DNA from: Hevea brasiliensis
Taxonomy: Eukaryota; Streptophyta; Magnoliopsida; Malpighiales; Euphorbiaceae
Direction of reading: 5' to 3'
Assembly: GCF_030052815.1 (NCBI RefSeq)
Contig: NC_079495.1
Location: 56,956,773 to 57,020,772, forward strand
DNA: 64,000 nucleotides
The position numbers and the translations under genes were made by a program. Below are positions 60,231-64,000 of this stretch, piece by piece; position 1 is the first letter of the stretch, and the number at the start of each line of letters is the position of its first letter. The notes below the pieces were generated by a model that searched no databases, was not told the origin of the DNA, and saw only the letters and a program-made list of their open reading frames with translations.

Positions 60231-63200
60231 TTGTGACAAAAGCTTAGTGAATGGATCAGCAGGATTTTTCAGCTGATGTTATTTTTCTGCATGGCTATAT
60301 TGCCTTGCCCAACTATATCTCTGATAATATGGTAGTGCCTTTCTATGTGTTTGGATTTTGGTGAGACCTTAGTTCCTTAGCCTGTATGACTGCTCCATTG
60401 TTGTCACGAGGTAATGGAACTACGACTCAATGGAAGGAACTACTGTAAGTTCCATCACGAACTTCTTTATCCAAACAGACTTCCTTTGCGAGATCCGATG
60501 CAAGCAATATACTTAGCCTCGATAGTGGAAACTACAGGCGTGCACTGTTTGAAACTCTTTCAACAGACTGCACCTCCATTACAAATGAAAACATATCCAG
60601 AGGTAGAATTTCTATCATCTATATCTGATTGGAAATCGAATCGTGATAACCATCCAATTGCAAGTCTCCACCTCCATAAATCAAGAATAAATCCTTTGTT
60701 CTTCTCAAGTACTTAAGGATATTCTTGATGACTATCCATGTTCCAAACTGGATTGGATTGATACCGCTAGTCAAACTAACGAGATATGCGATATCCAGGC
60801 CTAGTACACAACATTGCATACATTAAACTTCTAATAGACCAAGCATATGGAATCCTAGCCATCTTATCTCTTTCTTCAGGTGTCTTTGGAGACATCTCTT
60901 TAGAAAGGTGGATACCATGTCTCACTGGTAACAATCCTCTCTTGGAATCAAGCATGTTAAACCTCTTTAACACCTTTTCCAAGTATAGACTTTGGGATAA
61001 ACCAAATATTCTTTTCGCTCTATCTCTATAGATGCGAATCCCAAGAATATAGGTTGCCTCCCCTAAGTCTTTCATGGAGAATGTATTTGACAACCATACC
61101 TTTATAGTCGTCAACATACCTGTATCATTACCTATCAACAGTATGTCATCCACATATAAGACAAGGAAAGTGATAGCACTGTCACTAACCTTCTTATATA
61201 CACATGGCTCATCCTCATTTTTGATAAAACCAAAAGATTTAATGGCTTCATCAAAACGGATGTTCCAACTCCTCGAAGCTTGTTTCAACCCATAAATGGA
61301 TCGCTTTAGCTTGCATACCTTGGAACCATCTTGGGATTCAAATCCCTTAGGTTGTTCCATGAAAATGTTTTCTTCAATGTATCCATTGAGAAAAGCTGTT
61401 TTGACATCAATCTGTCAAATTTCATAATCATAGTATGCAACTATTGCTAATAAAATCCTAATTGATTTAAGCATGGCAACAGGCGAGAAAGTCTCCTCAT
61501 AGTCGATTCCTTGCCTTTGGCGAAACCCTTTCGCTACTAGCCTTGCCTTATAGGTCTCTACCTTTCCATCAGAACCAATTTTCTTCTTGAAAACCCATTT
61601 GTTCCCTATAGGTACAATACCTTCATGTGGGTCAACAAGATCCCAAACTTGATTCTTATACATGGAATCAATCTCGGATTTCATAGCATCAATCCATTTT
61701 GAAGAGTCTATATCTGATATAGCTTCTTCATAGGTAAGTGGATCATCTCCATGATCTACTTCTTCATGAGTAGACAACTCTTGTTCTTCTTCATGAAGAA
61801 AACCATATCTCACTGGTGGATGAGATACCCTGGTTGTTCTATGAGGAACAGCTGTAGATGTTTCATCAACGGGTATTGGTTGACTAGATGGATCTATATC
61901 CATCTGATCTGTTGGTTGGTCAGAATTCTCCAATTCTAACTCTATTTGCCTTCCTTTGCCTCCTTCTTGAACAAACTGTTGTTCAAGAAATGTGGTATCT
62001 CTACTTATCACAACCTTTTGTGAAGTAGGTAAATAAAAATAATATCCAAAACTATCTTTTGGATATCCAACAAATCGACCTCTTTCTGATCTGGTCTCCA
62101 ATTTATCAGTGTTCAGCTTTTTGATATAAGCTGGACAACCCCAAATCTTAACATGCTTAAGACTTGGTTTTCTTCCATGCCATGTCTCATAAGGTGTGGA
62201 AGAAATTGATTTTGATGGAATCCTATTCAGAATATACAAAGCTGATTCTAATGCAAATTCCCAAAAGGAGATTGGCATATCAGTATAGCTCATCATACTA
62301 CGTACCATATCCAATAGGGCACGATTTCTCCTTTCAGATACACCATTCAGCTGTGGCGTTCCTGGAGGAGTCAGTTGAGAAACAATGCCATGCTCTCTCA
62401 AGTATTCATCAAATTCAGTACTCAAATATTCACCTCCACGATCTGATCGAAGAGCTTTAATACTTTTTCCTGTTTGATTTTCTACTTCAGATTTAAATTC
62501 CTTAAACTTTTCAAAGGATTCATTTTTGTATTTCATCAAATACAAATACCCAAACCTTGATTTATCATCAGTAAAGGTAATAAAATAATGAAAACCCCCT
62601 CTAGCCATTTCTTTAAATGGACCACATACATCACTATGTATTAGCTCCAAAATATTTTCAGCTCTTAGCCCTTGTCCAACAAAGGGTGATCTAGTCATTT
62701 TGCCACAAGGCAAGATTCACAAGTTGGAGTAGGCTCAGAGCCCAATGAGGATAGAATCCCCATTTTCTCCAATTTTGCAATCCTATCTTCTGCAACATGA
62801 CATAACCTTAAGTGCCAAATATATTTTGAACTTGAGTTGGTTTTTCACCATGGCATTGCATTCATTTAGATTACTATACTCTGGCCAGTGGAAACACTTT
62901 CTTACTGGCAATGGAAACACTTTCCTGTGCCTTTATCAGCTTTAGTCTTCCTTTTCTGTTTAGCTATTTTCTTGGAAGGACTAGGAATTTGAGGTTTCTT
63001 TTTCTTATTGCCCTTCTTCTTGTTGGACTTTCCAGTAGAAAAAGATGCAACCAAAGCTACCTCTTTTCCTTTATTGCCTGGCATATTCTTTTGGGCAATA
63101 ACCAGCATGTTGAGTAATTCAGCTACGGTGCATTCCTGTTTAGTCATATGGAAATTTGTCACAAAATTCCCAAAAGACTCAGGAAGGGACTGAAGGATCA

Positions 63201-63690
63201 AATCCGTCTGTAGTTGGAAATCCATGTTGAAGTCATGATGTTCCAACTGCTCAATCAGCCGAATCATCTTGTGGACATGATCCCCAACATTCTGTCCCTC
63301 AGACATCCTTATATGAAATAGCTGTCTAGATATCTCATACCTAGCATTCTTGCTATGCTCACCATACAACTCTTGTAGGTGAAGGAGGATCTCACTCACA
63401 CTCTGCATGTTCTCATGTTGCTTCTATAACTCATTACTCATGGAAGCAAGCATGTAACACTTAGCTCTCATATCATGCTCCTTCCACTTGTCCAAAGTTT
63501 CATGTTCCTCTTGTGTGGCCTCTGGAGGTAAGGGACCAGGAACATTTGAATCTAGAACATATCCTATATGTTCAAGGTTCAGGACAAGTTTCAAATTTCT
63601 TAGCCAATCAGATAGATTAGGTCCTGTCAACCTGTTGTGATCAAGTATGCTTGCAAGGATATTGGATGGTGGTGGTTGTTTTGTGCTCAT
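60231..63690 (-). pseudogene. P2 gag-pol relic lacking protease
   Basis: ATG at 63690 (MSTKQPPP). Gag is open to 63424, where a stop replaces Gln, and again 63408-62902 to CFHCQ. There the zinc knuckle breaks off and the text resumes near 62880 in the pre-integrase region, so about 500 bp including the protease are missing. 62713-61415 is a 432-codon run with integrase and the RT start (SERRNRALLDMVRSM, NKWVFKKK). A stop replaces Trp in EIWQMDV at about 61415. 61360-60776 has the RT core with YVDD (61145-61156). RNase H (60620-60240) is scrambled by indels. One base lost near 62715 also shifts the frame. Inactive. Confidence 0.92.
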
Positions 63691-64000
63691 TTTTATCAGA
63701 AAATTAACTGCAGAAAATAACCAGATTAATTAGTAAATGTATCATGTAATTATTCAAAATGATTATGGTCTTTTAATCAAATTGGTCCTCCCACTAACTT
63801 AGCGAATCCTACACTTCCAAAGTAGAAAACGGAAATCCTAGTTGGATGGATTTCTAGTGGGTGATTGAATTCTTATAATTCTATTGATCATCCTCAGGTA
63901 CATCCATTATTGGAATTACAATAAACTATAAGTGAGCAACTCCTTGCCCATCACATCTCATGTGAGGTTCAATCCTTTACCTAGCCCCTAATGCTCAAAA
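63691..64000 (-). other. P2 5' leader (partial)
   Basis: Non-coding, matches P1 at about 36960-37268, including the complement of GGATGTACCTGAG near 63895. Ends at the window edge. Confidence 0.82.

Larger units (their letters stand above)
58060..64000 (-). mobile_element. P2: Ty1/copia element of the P1 family, cut by the window edge
   Basis: Minus-strand copy with 3' LTR (58060-60156), polypurine tract, gag-pol relic (60231-63690) and the first 310 bp upstream of the ATG. The 5' LTR lies outside. It lacks protease and the second half of the zinc knuckle, so this copy could not mature its own proteins. Confidence 0.93.

Overview
The window is plant nuclear repeat DNA, most likely from a eudicot. 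It is AT-rich and I found no host gene, rRNA, tRNA gene or CRISPR array. Every stretch I could assign belongs to LTR retrotransposons, inserted into each other up to five levels deep. The gypsy elements end in a chromodomain and use an initiator-tRNA-Met primer site, as Tekay/Del-type chromoviruses do. The species cannot be read from the sequence; a rubber-tree or cassava relative would be only a guess.

Layout. (1) G1, 1-6386 (-): a gypsy element with 3.7-kb LTRs and only a decayed gag between them, cut by the left window edge. (2) 6387-6646, 33378-33403 and 43388-43575: pieces of an older host LTR (H, family C). (3) G2, 6652-33372 (+), TSD GTTTT: a gypsy element with broken gag and pol. In its 5' LTR sits G3, 8961-26994 (+), TSD ATCAA, which carries gag only. 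In the 3' LTR of G3 sits G4, 17046-26372 (-), TSD ACGTA/GCGTA, which has two 4.5-kb LTRs around 354 bp of internal DNA. (4) P1, 33409-43382 (+), TSD AATTT: a complete but decayed Ty1/copia element. (5) 43581-50969: family-B LTRs (1193 bp each) in both orientations, one of them split by S1, a 3.9-kb solo LTR of family C (44012-47951, TSD TAAAT). (6) G5, 50970-57287 (+): a gypsy element with gag and pol, interrupted by a family-C LTR piece S2 (57288-58059), itself interrupted by P2, 58060-64000 (-), a second copia element that runs off the right edge.

How the parts relate. G1 to G5 share LTR ends (TGTAACACCC...GGGTGTCACA), primer site, a hairpin before the polypurine tract, and gag where it survives. 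G2 and G5 show the autonomous layout (gag, protease, RT, RNase H, and in G2 integrase and chromodomain), although both are now dead. G1 and G3 kept only gag, and G4 kept only the cis signals. This looks like one lineage in which progressively smaller non-autonomous derivatives spread using proteins made by fuller relatives. LTR length in the lineage varies from 3.0 to 4.5 kb, partly through internal tandem duplication.

The most notable observations are: an 18-bp motif shared by the LTRs of the copia and gypsy elements; a conserved hairpin before the gypsy polypurine tract; a 75-bp intron-like insert in the G2 integrase; tandemly multiplied inverted TTGAC hairpins inside the LTRs; the 354-bp-core element G4; and clustered CAG/CTG-centred discrepancies at about 12.4-19.7 kb that look like a consensus error. 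All coordinates were read by eye; no alignment or database search was run.
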